Assembly (NCBI GenBank): GCA_015227615.1
Contig: JAALGZ010000001.1
Span: 2,604,001 to 2,668,000 of the forward strand
Reading direction: 5' to 3'
Source: Labyrinthula sp. Ha
Lineage: Eukaryota > Sar > Bigyra > Labyrinthulida > Labyrinthulaceae
Length of the DNA stretch: 64,000 nucleotides
Under the pieces are notes generated by a model. That model did no database searches and was not told the DNA's origin. It saw nothing but the letters and a program-made list of their open reading frames with translations. The position numbers and the translations under genes are program-made. Shown here in pieces: positions 45,581 through 59,900 of the stretch. The stretch's first letter is position 1; each line of letters starts with the position of its first letter.

Positions 45581-47226
45581 ATGGAGAACGGTGAAACTTC
45601 CTCGCCTACCGTAAACTTAAATAACAACTTTAAAGATAATGATGACTTGGCCACATTTATGCAAGGAATGGTTATGGTAACATCAGTCTTTCTTGCAGGG
45701 TTCCTTATTATTCAGAAGCTTAGAGGAAAAGGGGCCCCAGAAGCAATTTATGTTTCCTTGGTTACAGTCATTGTCTACGGCACAAACATTCTTACGGGAA
45801 AAGGTCTTACATGGGTTACCATTACAGATGGCCTAGAAGTTCCGCTAGGTATGTCCTTTCTCTAGTTTATTTTTAGGGCGATATTTCTCGTGGCTAATGA
45901 CGTGCCCCGTTATTCTTATGCAGTTTCTACGTCTATATGAGTCAGCTTCAGGCTTCTTGGCAAAGGAAGCTCAAACCCTAACGATAATTCTAGATCAGGT
46001 TATGATTGTCACAGGAGCGTTTGGAGCAGTTTCTCAAGGCGCCCAAAAATGGGTGTTCTTTCTGCTTTCATTTGCAGCGGGAACAGGCCTTTACGCAAAT
46101 ATGTTTTACCTTGCAAAAGAGAGTTATAAATTGTTTCCTCCAGAAGCCAGAACTTCATTGCTAATAGTAAATCTACTGTTCTTCTGCTCCTGGATAATAT
46201 TTCCTATTTTGTGGGTAGTGGGTTCTCCAGGACTTAATGTAATTGATCAAGAATCAGATACGATCGCTCACTGTATAGGTGATTTTGTTGCAAAGAATGT
46301 GTTTGGTTTAGCTGCATGGTATGTTAGATGGAATTTTGACTATTCCAACACAGGTAAAAATAAAGATCCGAATGGTAAGAACATGGCAAAACTTGGACAA
46401 GGAATTGCAGGAAGCAATGTAGGTTTAACTGACGCAGATGTAACTGATGCAAAGGAGAAACCTTTTAGTATTATTTTACTAGGAGGAGACATGCTTGTGC
46501 TTAAGTGCATGAGCTTGATGCTTAAAACAGTAGAGGTAGAAGTTTTTATCACAAATTCTTCGCAGTTGGCTAAGGCTAAAATGTCGATGGAGAAAAGTGA
46601 TAAATTCGATGCAGTACTGTTCTGTCCTACGACAGTTCAATCATGTACTTCTTGTTCTCTTATTTTAGAACTTAGATATTTCTGTTGAGCAATTAGAGGA
46701 CTTAAGCGAGTATATTTGCATGCCGCCATTTAAAATTCCAATGCTTGCTGCTTTTTTTAATGTAGAAGGTGAAATAGATGATCCAGGTGAATATGTTCAT
46801 GGAATCGTACCAAGACCGTTAGATGAAGAAGCCTTCAAATCAACCTTACTTCAATGGAGACTTACGGCGAAACTATGGAGAAAAGTTGCTGACAGTGTCC
46901 AAGCAATTGAAGGTCACGGAATGCAAACAATTAACCAGACACCTGGACAACGGTTTACACCTCAAGGCCAGCAGAGCCCGAACTACGAAAGAGAATCTGG
47001 TTTCTTATTTGGTGGACAAATTGTGCCACAGTTAAAGCATGACAAAGCAAGGCAAGAACCAGCAAAAAAAAACGAGAGTAGCAAGAACAGAAATAAGCAA
47101 CCAAAGATCTCTTCTCAAGAGAGGCCAACTAGTATGCAAGATAACTATGAATCTGATACTTGGCGTCCAATTAGCTCAACAAAAAGCAGGAACGTTCCAG
47201 ATAGGCTACAATATGACTCAAATTGA
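45581..47226 (+). CDS. channelrhodopsin (anion-type features) fused to a degenerate response-regulator receiver domain
   Basis: Exons 45581-45848, 45877-46634 and 46669-47226 (introns 28 and 34 nt) give 527 aa. A short polar N-terminus precedes seven membrane helices (about 25-245). TM3 reads GRYFSWLMTCPVIL: Arg91, Ser94, Cys99. TM4 has Asp129, so the Cys-Asp gating pair of channelrhodopsins (C128/D156 in ChR2) is present. TM7 has GDFVAKNVFG, with counterion Asp225 and retinal Schiff-base Lys229 at the ChR2 spacing. Ser94 replaces the Glu123 counterion of ChR2, as Ser97 does in GtACR1, which points to an anion channel. Residues about 285-400 resemble a receiver domain (FSIILLGGD, FDAVLFCPT, GIVPRPLD), but the phospho-Asp position is Cys339 and the conserved Lys is Arg391. 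A Gln/Asn/Lys-rich disordered tail ends the protein. Light-gated current in the eyespot or plasma membrane is the likely role; the receiver function is inference. Confidence 0.88.
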
Positions 47227-47262
47227 GTTGTTTAATTTTGTAACATAATGCACAGGTAAAAT

Positions 47263-50214
<2,952 letters not shown>

Positions 50215-53200
50215 GTAGCATCGAGTAATGTCATCTTGTGATTTTGAGACAGAGCTTCAGAGAAGTGACGAATGTATAGACAAAATTATACATCTAAACT
50301 TCAAATTAAATAACTAATTGACACAAATAGTAAAAGCGTCTAAAAGAAGGAAAAAAAGAACTAAAAAAAATAATTCATGTATTTTCACAGGGCTTTGGGG
50401 CGAGAAACAGCATGACGCCGTGCAGAGTCCTGGGACCTAGCAGTGGAGAAAGGTTAATATTTACTTGTCTACTATGCCGTTGCTAACAAAATGTTTAAGT
50501 ATATGAGCAGTAAGTAGGAAAATTAAAGAAAATATCAGTCCTTGTTTATTTCTGTCTTATGTTTAATTTATCCCCCCCTCTCTCTCTCTCTCTTTTCAGC
50601 TTAATTTGAACAACTAATATTCGAAAGAGAAGTAGTACCTTGATAACGTACTTTGTTATAAATCATATCGATAACTATAGCCATGAAAAAAATAAAAATA
50701 AAGGTAAACGCAAATAAATCATATTTTTAATATGCTTTGATGAATATACGAGAGCTTTTCTCTCCCAGTTTGTCTCACGATTAAGATCAAACAGCAGTAA
50801 GCTCTTTTTTTGTTACAGCGGTTAGGTTAAGACACAGATCATTAAACAAAATTTTCAGTCATATATTGACTAGTTCTGATATATTGCCTAAATTCTAACT
50901 GTTAAACTACGGCCATTTTTACTTAAAAATTTCACCAGAGTCAGTTGTATTATGAATATATGTAGACTTGCAGATGTGCTCAATTGAGGAGAAAATGGCT
51001 AAGAATCTGAGAAAGAGCTTTTATTATCGCTATAAGCTTTCTAGTAAATGTAAAACATATTAATCGTTCGATTTATTTATAAACCTGAGTCTTAACCCTA
51101 ATCGTAGCAATATATACAAAGCTTTGACCAACAGAATTATGGCGTGCAGTGAAGTTGAACCTTTGGATACAGACAGTAGTCAACTAATGCTTTAAAGATT
51201 CTCATTTCTGAAGATGATTATATGTTGTATAAGTAAGTAATAACTGAATTAAATGTCTCTTAATTTTCGATCAAAAAGTGTCTGAATTGATACAAACTAA
51301 TATTTGTTCTCGCATCACTTAGTTTCTTACATTAGTTTTTGGTAAATGCCTTCCTCAAAAGCACATAGCCAGAATACCAGTATATGCAAACAATACCAAT
51401 CATGTATCATTTGAACTTAAACCAAACATCTTCTAACTTCAAAGAAAATAGGTTCCTGCTTCAAACTAACTGCCCAGTATATAGCTACCTAACAGTATAA
51501 GATAAGGAATTTCTTGGCATCATCGGTATAATGGAAAAGTGTTGAAATTTCTGTCAAACGAATTAATGAGAAACTAATAGAGACTAAAATGAGGGTCTTG
51601 TAACAACATTATTTCCAATAATCTCATCTTATGTCGAAATCTCTTTATATGTTTCTTTTTAGATAATTTAGCTTAGTCAGAAATGTATCAGATGAATAAA
51701 CCAAATGATGGTGTCAATTGTAGCAAGCAAGTAATTGAGGTTTTGCTGGTTTTCTGAAAATATGAACCAGAATTAAGAGCTTAGTATATCTCAAATATCT
51801 GAACTCTACTGATTACTCTTGAGAAATTGATATTTATTCTTGATAAGCAGTGCTAGTTAGTATAACCGGCATATGCTAGAGCTCTACATGCAGTGTTTTA
51901 ATCCTATTAAACCCCGCCATGAAATATAGCTAGCTCCAATTAAGACTCAAGGTATGTCAAAAAAGGGATACAATTTAACCATAATAATAATTTTTTGTTT
52001 ACGGTCGGAAATAAAGCTTAAGTTTTTTTTCAGAAGTAAAGGTAATGGCTATCAGAGAGTATCCGTGGATGTGACTACTGAAATAAAAACTGCAACGATT
52101 TCATTCCATGATTTTTATAAGTTCCTATTAAGAGATTAGAAAAAGTTATAGGCTGGCCGCTTGCCTAAGCATCGGAAGATTAATCTTTTGCCATGAAGCA
52201 ATTTCTCTCTTTCATCTAGAGTTGATAATACATCTAGAATTCATTTCGATCGGAAAGAATTACAATTGAAATATGTTTTATTTGCACCTAAGGCAATAAG
52301 TTTAAGCAACTACCAAAATAACGCGGAGTCACACAGAATTGGAGAAAATGTAGCATTACATCTGGTTTCAAGTCTTAGATCTTGGTAGCTTATTGAGCTC
52401 AGTGCTCATTTCCATTCATTTCTTAGGTAGCAAGCTTCCAGTGAAACTTTCATCTTATGCATTTTCAAACCTGTAGAAAATCTCATTTGTACAGAAAAAC
52501 TCAAAATATAGTGTCAAAATTTAAAGTTCTTATTTTCCATGGACTTTTATGCACTTTATTCATATTGAGTCAGGTTGCATATGACTCCAATCATCTGAAT
52601 GTTTTCTTCATCTTTAATACCATAAAACACAAGAAAATGAAACATCTGGTACGGATATCAGCAACGGAAAAGTGGGATTTGGAACATCTCATCCAAAGCC
52701 CTGAGATGTTTGGGCTTCTTCTTAACGGAAAGATGGGTAGAGACAATAGTTTGTGTAAATCATTCATTAGAGGTTCGTATTCTAATTTCATTAGTACAAG
52801 GGAAGTATTGCACCAGGCTCCGTCGGTGCATGGAGGCTAATAGAAAGGCATTCGCATTAGTTTAATATCTATTGACTGAAAAGGTGATAATGCTACGACT
52901 ATGAAATAATATAATACCCTGGCAGAAAGTAAAGACTTAAGACAAATCAAAGCTCAAATTCTTGAAAATGTGTACTGATATAAGGTCACAACACCAAAAC
53001 ATCATGAAACACTCATAACCATCTTTCAGCTAACTAAGACTGAGTGGGGAAAGATCTAGCAATCTCCAAAGTAAGCTGGGAAGTATCATGAATTTTTTCA
53101 TATATCATGAAAGTATCAAACTCCACCCTTTGTTCCTGTCGCACATAAAGTTCTCCTTGGTGAACAATTCCTGTGAGTCTTCTATGCAAAGTATTGTGTT

Positions 53201-54068
53201 CTTCTAATCTTCATTGACACCGGTGTTCATCAATGAATGAGTTCTCGTGCCTTTCTCCTAACTTAAAAACGTTCTTGTGTTGAACCCATGGAATTTAAAT
53301 CTTCTTGAGTCACCAAGCAGCTACTACTGTTGCCTTAAATTGAAACATTATTTCCCTTGATTAAATAACATCGTAAAGAAACAGTCTAAATCAAAGAAGC
53401 TTAATGCGAAGTTTCCAACCTAGATGAAGTCTTCAAACTTTCAAGTAACTAACAAGCAAATACCAGCTGAATGAAAATACAAGCTCCACACCAATGAACT
53501 TTAAAAGGTAAGATGGACAAAGCTTATTACCAAAGCTTAAATTTCTTAAGCATCATTTCTTAACTATCCTCAGACATAGATCAAAGCATCAAAATTTCCC
53601 CGACTTAAATAAAAACAATTATAAGTGTGAGTGCTAAAAGAACACTGCCAAAAGTTAAGCCTACTGGAAATTTTATTATATTCTCATAGGTTTGATCTAT
53701 TTTGAGTTGAATATTCTCTTCTAGAAAGCTACAACAACTACTAGTATTTACAAAACCTATTTTGTCTTGTTAGTGCTGTCGTTCTTTGTATAATATGTCA
53801 TGAAAAAATAATAAATTTGAAATATATGGGAACTACATTGAACATGTACTTCTACTCTATATCTCATTTAAGATGCCTCTATTGAATTATTCGATGATTT
53901 CCCGGCGACCATACTCTGTGTTTCTTTCGGGAACCAGTTGTATTGACTCAATTCCCCTAGTTTTATTTACTATCCTCAGCACTGTATAATCTTCCCTATA
54001 TAAGTAAATGCCCAAAATATAAGAATTATGTCTGAAACAGACAACATTCCCTTTCAGTGAAAAAAGAG
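50215..54068. other. gene-poor interval
   Basis: About 3.9 kb of AT-rich DNA. Contains a C-run followed by a short CT microsatellite (about 50572-50593) and a 127-codon frame at 52457-52840 that starts with ATG but has no recognisable motif and could be chance. No RNA gene or mobile element recognised. Confidence 0.45.
50572..50593 (+). repeat. C-run plus (CT)n microsatellite
   Basis: Seven C residues followed by about eight CT units on the plus strand, in the non-coding interval upstream (5') of the PRP16 gene. Confidence 0.8.
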
Positions 54069-56156
54069 ATGGGGCAAGAACAGGCTACTCTGAAAAGAAG
54101 ATTCAGACAAGGCGGTTTCTATGTTACAAGATCTCATACGGGTAGTGTAAGTAAATATTTTTTTGATGTTTTTGTTATTTTGATGGTTCTGTTCTACTTT
54201 AAGGTTTTTATCGAAGAAGCATTTTACACCCGCTTAGAAATGTATTTTGCTGAACTTTTTTGTTAACCTTTTTTTTATTTCTTAGCTTACCTTTCACCTG
54301 TTCCTGAAAACCAGCAGGATGAAGAAAATAATTCAAAAAATATTGCTGAAAGAACAATGAAGGAAATCCAACCAAAAAACCTGAATAAATCGCTAACTCT
54401 TCCAGCTAGAAGCTCTCGCAAACTTCCCCCCAGAAAGACCAGAACTACAAATCCCCGGCCGACGGATATCAATTTTCAGAGACAGAAATCGTTTGTTGAT
54501 CTTAACCCCATGGATAGAACAAAAGTTGAACACGTTCTGAACAGACTGCTATCCTCACAAGATGATGAAAACTATGACGCCAAGAGAAGGTTCCAAAGAT
54601 CTGCTTCTATAGCAGAGTTCGAACCTTTGAATGGAAAGAAAACAAAAGTTATTCAAGAAATAAGCCTAATTAAACGGATAGGAAGCGGTTCCTTTGGATC
54701 TGTGTGGAAGGCTGAAAATTTAAAGACGCAGAAGACAATTGCAGTGAAACGAATGATTGGGAACAGTTTTCATGAGCAGCTCAGTTTTTTGCGTGAAGCT
54801 GAAATATTAAAACTATCAAATCATCCAAATGTGTTGAAATTCTTAGGTTTGTATGTAAAAAAGGGTTCTTTAGAGGTTGAAAACATGGAAGAAGTTTCTC
54901 CGGGAGCTCTGAACGAAAATTTAGAACCTGGTTGGGTCGTCTATCTATGCACAGAGTATTGCCGATATCGAAATTTAACCCATCTGTTGAGAAATAAGAA
55001 TGTGAAGTATATTCCATGGAATGTACGCATTAAGCTTTCCTTGGATATAGCGAAAGGTGTGAACCATTTACACAGTTTAAAAGTTATACACAGGGATTTG
55101 AAGTCGGAAAATATTTTGTTGAAACCTTTGAAAAGAGCGCGCATGAGGAATTTGGACCATGAAATGAAAAAATGGAAGCATAAAAAGGAGCTCAAGGAGA
55201 TAAGGCGTGAACATAAGAAATATCGAGGGTTAGGCCTAAGGTTAGGGGAAGAAATTAACCTTGAGAAATCAGGCACTAAAACCTTGAGAAAACTTAAATC
55301 ACGCCGATCAAATGCATTTCGTTCTTTTTTAACTCAAAAGAACTCGAGAAAGTATCATTATAATAGGAAAAACCATGATGGTGCTTCCTCTGTGGCCTCT
55401 TCACAAGATCTATCGTCTACTGATTCAAGTGATTCTGACACTGATTCAGATTTTTGGTCAGATGAAGAACATCCTGACCATACACAGCAACCCAAGTATT
55501 CCACAAGGCATTGGGAGAGAGTTTTGAACTCTCGGGCAATAGTTGCTGATGTGGGTCTTGCTCGATTTTTTAAGGCTAGCTTGGCAAAAAAAGAAAAAGG
55601 AAACAATTTGGAGTTTATACAAAAGCAGAGGCAGGAAAGGCTGACAATTCGTGGAAACCCCTGGACTATGGCGCCAGAACTATTACGGAATCCTTCTATG
55701 ACGAGTTATACAACTGCTTGTGATATATTCTCATTAGGTGTTGTGTTTTTGGAGATATGCACGAGACTGAAAGCTGCAGATCTACCTCGAGCCGGAGATT
55801 TTTCTCTTGATTTCAAAGAGTTTGAGGAACTACCGGTTGAGCTAAAGGAAAACTCTGATGAACAAGAAGATGGTATGGACTCAGCCCAAACTAAACTTAT
55901 CAGCTCAGAGAGTTTGGGGTCACGAATACAGCGGCCGAGTGGAGAAAGCTATTTATTTAAAGATTGTTGTCCAGAGAAATTTAAGCAGTTAGCAGCAGAT
56001 TGTGTGAAAATGGCGCCTGAGCATAGACCTAGTTCCTCAGAAATAGTAAAGCGTCTTCAAATTATTTTAAAGGAGTATAATAAGGAAACACATAAAAGCA
56101 AAGAACCCACTCTTACAGAAAAAAAATCAATCCAACTGGAGAACCCTTCTATATAG
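54069..56156 (+). CDS. tyrosine-kinase-like protein kinase (LIMK/TESK-like) with large insert
   Basis: The main exon codes for a kinase: glycine loop GSGSFGSVWKAE, VAIK-type lysine (IAVKRM), HRDLKSEN, then GNPWTMAPELL and 'DIFSLGVVFLEI'. GNPxxMAPE is typical of LIM/TES kinases in the TKL group, which often phosphorylate cofilin. Two things are odd. About 150 Lys/Arg/Ser/Asp-rich residues are inserted between the catalytic loop and the magnesium loop, and the magnesium loop is DVG rather than DFG (VADVGLARF). Asp is kept, so activity is likely. The acceptor of a 5' intron lies at 54285 (TTTCTTAG). Exon 1 probably starts at ATG 54069 (MGQEQATLKRR) with donor near 54142; at about 144 nt this intron would be unusually long, so a small internal exon may be hidden. 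An alternative start is ATG 54357. Confidence 0.75.
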
Positions 56157-56256
56157 CAAATTGCAAACAAGGTTGGAAATTTTAATATGTAAGTCTTCTG
56201 TGTTAACACAAAATTCGGGTGCATGTTTCATTACTACCAAATAAAAATTAGTCTAA

Positions 56257-56970
56257 CTAGACTGTGTCCTTTCTTCTTGATCGGTTCTTTCTCTTACTTC
56301 GTCCTCTACGCTTAGAACCTCTACCCCCTTTTTTACTACTCTTGGCCTCTGATCTTTCTTTTTTCTCAACACTATCATCATCCAATAAATCTGACTTATC
56401 CGTCTGTCGCTTACCTTTTGCTTGATAACTGGCATCTTCTGACTTTTTAGGCTTATAGGAGTATCCTTGTACTGCTTTTGGTTTTCCTTTCGTAGTGTCT
56501 GGGAATTCATCAAACGGTGTTAAGAAATTTTCAGTAGGAAGATCGTTCGCATAAGGCTCTAGTTGACCCGCTTCATACTTTTTAACATTTGCTTCAGAGT
56601 TTCCATTAAAAAAATCTGCGCCATTGGCCTTGATCATGTACTTGGCAATTAAATGACCCTTCTGTGCTGCAAGATCAGGAACATCCATCAGGTGAACGAT
56701 CGTAATATCTTCAAATTTCTTATCATAAGTTGTCATTATATCTTCTTTTAAATCAATTATATCATCGTATTTTTCTAGAAATACTTTGTTAAGCTCATCT
56801 AACCCCTCATCCCACCAAAACTGCAATGCGATGCAGAGAACGTCGCAATTAGCCTTTGAGATATCATGCTTTAAATAGAACTTAATAAGGTGCATCTGCA
56901 TTTTTAGAAGAAGTTTATCCCTTTCATCGGTCAACTGTGGTGCTTTATCAGGTGGTGGTGGAGGTGGCAT
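56257..56970 (-). CDS. unknown protein with helical core and very basic tail
   Basis: A single frame of 237 aa starting MPPPPPPDKAPQLTDERDKL. Residues about 15-130 are helical with conserved-looking aromatics ('CIALQFWWDEGLDELNKVF'). Residues about 165-237 are charged and low-complexity, ending in a Lys/Arg/Ser/Gly run (SKKGGRGSKRRGRSKRKNRS), suggesting RNA, DNA or tubulin binding. I do not recognise the family. The ATG is well placed and no upstream in-frame extension is needed. It converges with the kinase gene, 100 bp between stops. Confidence 0.6.
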   Translation of the reverse strand: MPPPPPPDKAPQLTDERDKLLLKMQMHLIKFYLKHDISKANCDVLCIALQFWWDEGLDELNKVFLEKYDDIIDLKEDIMTTYDKKFEDITIVHLMDVPDLAAQKGHLIAKYMIKANGADFFNGNSEANVKKYEAGQLEPYANDLPTENFLTPFDEFPDTTKGKPKAVQGYSYKPKKSEDASYQAKGKRQTDKSDLLDDDSVEKKERSEAKSSKKGGRGSKRRGRSKRKNRSRRKDTV

Positions 56971-59900
56971 GGATTAGTTTTACTTGAAGTTACTCTTGTT
57001 CAATTTCGTAAGACCTCCGTTTTTTTTTTTATTGTTACCAGATTACGCAGCACGTATCGGTAATGTTATTGGAACTCTTTAATGACGTGGTTTGTTGATA
57101 AAAGAAATAACACTATTAGCTCAAACTAGTAAATGATTATATTCCAACCTGCTTAAACTAATTTGTCTTACTCAGAATAGAACTCTCTTAAAATGAGCTC
57201 TAACAAGTTGTGATAAAAAATAACATAACAGGAGCAAATCAGCAAGAAGCTTAGGGTTTAAATAATGTTGTCAAGCTTCGTACTTTTCTTCTTGCCACGA
57301 AAGCTCTGTTATTAAGTTTTCATCAACGCAGTGACTTTCAGAGAAAATATGTTGCTTCTGGTGTTAGTAATCACAAGTCTCATATATGCAAGGTGCTAGT
57401 ATAATTGTAAAATTAACTCATTGGAAGGTGTTTCATTAACAAAACGCGACAATCCAAACAACTCGATCAACAATCTTCACGAGGTGCTGGCAAGAGCATA
57501 ACCAACTTCTCCCAGGGAAATCAATCGTCCCAGCACTAAAAAACTTTCAATAAAAGAATTAGACATAAAGTATTTTTTCAGTGTGATGGAAGAACTAAGA
57601 GGTATGAAACTGCTAAGCCATTAGATTGTTCCTAAGGATTCGTTTTATATCGTTTCAAATGTCTTGATATCTTCTTGTTGCATTTTTATTATTCAATTTT
57701 TCTAGTTCTTTCAATAGGTTATTTAATTTACTAGAGGTAGTTCTTGATTATTAATAAAAGTTTTGCAACCTGGTCCTCGCCAAACCTCAAATATTATTAA
57801 ATTAATTTTCATCGTATGAAAGTTTTATGGAACTCGGCTTGAGGCCTAGCTGTATTGTTCTATCCATTTGCTTTGGGGCTATTTTGTCAATTTTAAGGTT
57901 TTTGGTTGGTGCATGAGGGAAATAATTTTTTTCGGGACAACTTTCTTGACGAGATGTGGCCCAACCTTGTAATAATAGTCAATTGAAAACTTGATTAGAT
58001 TTAAAATATATTGAAAAGCATCAGAGTTCCAATTTTTTAATTAATAATCAGGCTAAAACAAAAAAATGAATAATCATAATTCTTACCAGGGCATATTCTT
58101 AGCCCCTTCCCGTTGATAAAATATTCAGGAACTAAGCCATTGCTAAAAAGAATTATACCAACTTCTCGTTCATACAGTTCCTATCAATATTGCGTTTTTC
58201 ATCTTTTGAAGATCTATATCCTAATAAAATCCCCATTTTTCCAATATATAGGAGCAGGGGATTGGTCTTAGGCAATTTTCAGAGATTTATATGCAAAATC
58301 ATCCTAATGTCAAACTTTATTAAGCAAAAACACATGTGAAAGACAGCATGACTAAAATAAAACCAGACTTAAAGATGAAAGGGTAATTCTAGAGTAAGTT
58401 CCTTGAGATGAATATTAGTGATTTTACGGGATTTGATGTTCCTAGAGTAAAACAGTAGGTATATTTCCGAAGAAAGAACAGAATGTCCTAACTTAATTAT
58501 AGTAGTTTATATTCCCATTTATCATGCTTAGAGTAACAGTTGCTCATATCTGACTAGAGCTTAGCAAAAACCTGTTTCACGATAGTAGACTAAATATGAA
58601 CATTTTAATTAATGGCTCCATCTCGTAATAAGCTGTCAAAATTATGTTTGTATAGCTTTTGTGCCCCAGTACTAATACGTTCTATCTCATTGGTAGTTTT
58701 TGCTAGTGTACAGGGTATTAGGAACTAATAATAGAATAATATTACGAAGCAAGTCTAGTTAACATCTTTTTCATAGAGCGACTTTCCAAAATCTTTCCAC
58801 TAAATATCAATGCACTTAATAGCGCCATCTGTAATTCCCAGAGTATCTACCAGATAGATCAGAGAATCTTATTACATATAGTCTAAAGTTAAGGCAATCA
58901 ATAAACTCTACAGTCTTCTTGTTTGTTAACATTTTTAAACTGCCAATAACGGGAAACTTGAAGCCATGTGCGGTCAAAAAGTGCGTTGGCTTGCAGAATG
59001 AGAAAATTTTCGAAATACGACAAGAAGGCTTTGAAGACAGAAGGACTGAATCGAATAAGTTGAGAAACGACAATCTTAGCTCTAAAAAATTGAAAAATGT
59101 GCACTCCAACATTCGGGTAGTCGCGAATGTGTGAAACAGTATTGATTCTAAGCAGATTGCAGTCCTTGTAAGTAGGGCGGGAAAACTAATCTAATTTATT
59201 TTATCTAAATTTAAGTTACACTCCTTTTAAATATCTCCATATTAATTATATCTAAAACAGTACCACATCAATGATAAATTTAAATATCGTCTGTGGATTC
59301 GTAAAAATGAAATCCCGTACTTTTAGCTATTACCAACAGGGAAAAGATTAATACTGATGGAATGTCCATCACAGGAATAAACCAACTGTTAATAAGAAAG
59401 GTAAAATATAGAGTTCTAAAGCCAAAATATGCTCCTCTCTGTTTACGTTATAAGCTATAATTTACAAATTTTGAGGTTTTTGGTCTAATGCGCTAGATAT
59501 TCTTACCCGAGTCAAATTTATATTCTAATATATTCATCGCCTATGTAGTTTTCTTGGTCATCATATTAATGTTTTCATTCATGTGACTCTTGCCTCGCAT
59601 GGATGACGCTTTATACTTACCAAACTCATTATTAACCTTCATATGGCCTTTAAAATATTCAGCTATTATAATAAGGTTTTCAATTTCACAGCAGAACTAT
59701 ATCAGTGGTGTGATAGAATATTTCCAGAGAAACCAAACTTCCTCAACATGCAATAAACTAGTATTGTGTTATCATTTTAACAATAATTTTAAGGATATTA
59801 GTATATTAGCATAAACTTCCCCTTATTGATTTTATGTGAAAAACGGGGAATGGTGAGCCAATGCAAATGTTCCCCAAAGAATAAATTTAGTTCTAAAGAA

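Noticed and set aside
52457-52840. 127-codon plus-strand frame starting with ATG
   Set aside because: Composition looks like translated AT-rich non-coding DNA, no motif recognised; noted in the gap entry rather than called as a gene.
58816-59134. Overlapping frames of 68-98 codons on both strands
   Set aside because: Frames in three registers overlap each other and none shows conserved features; cannot choose one as real.
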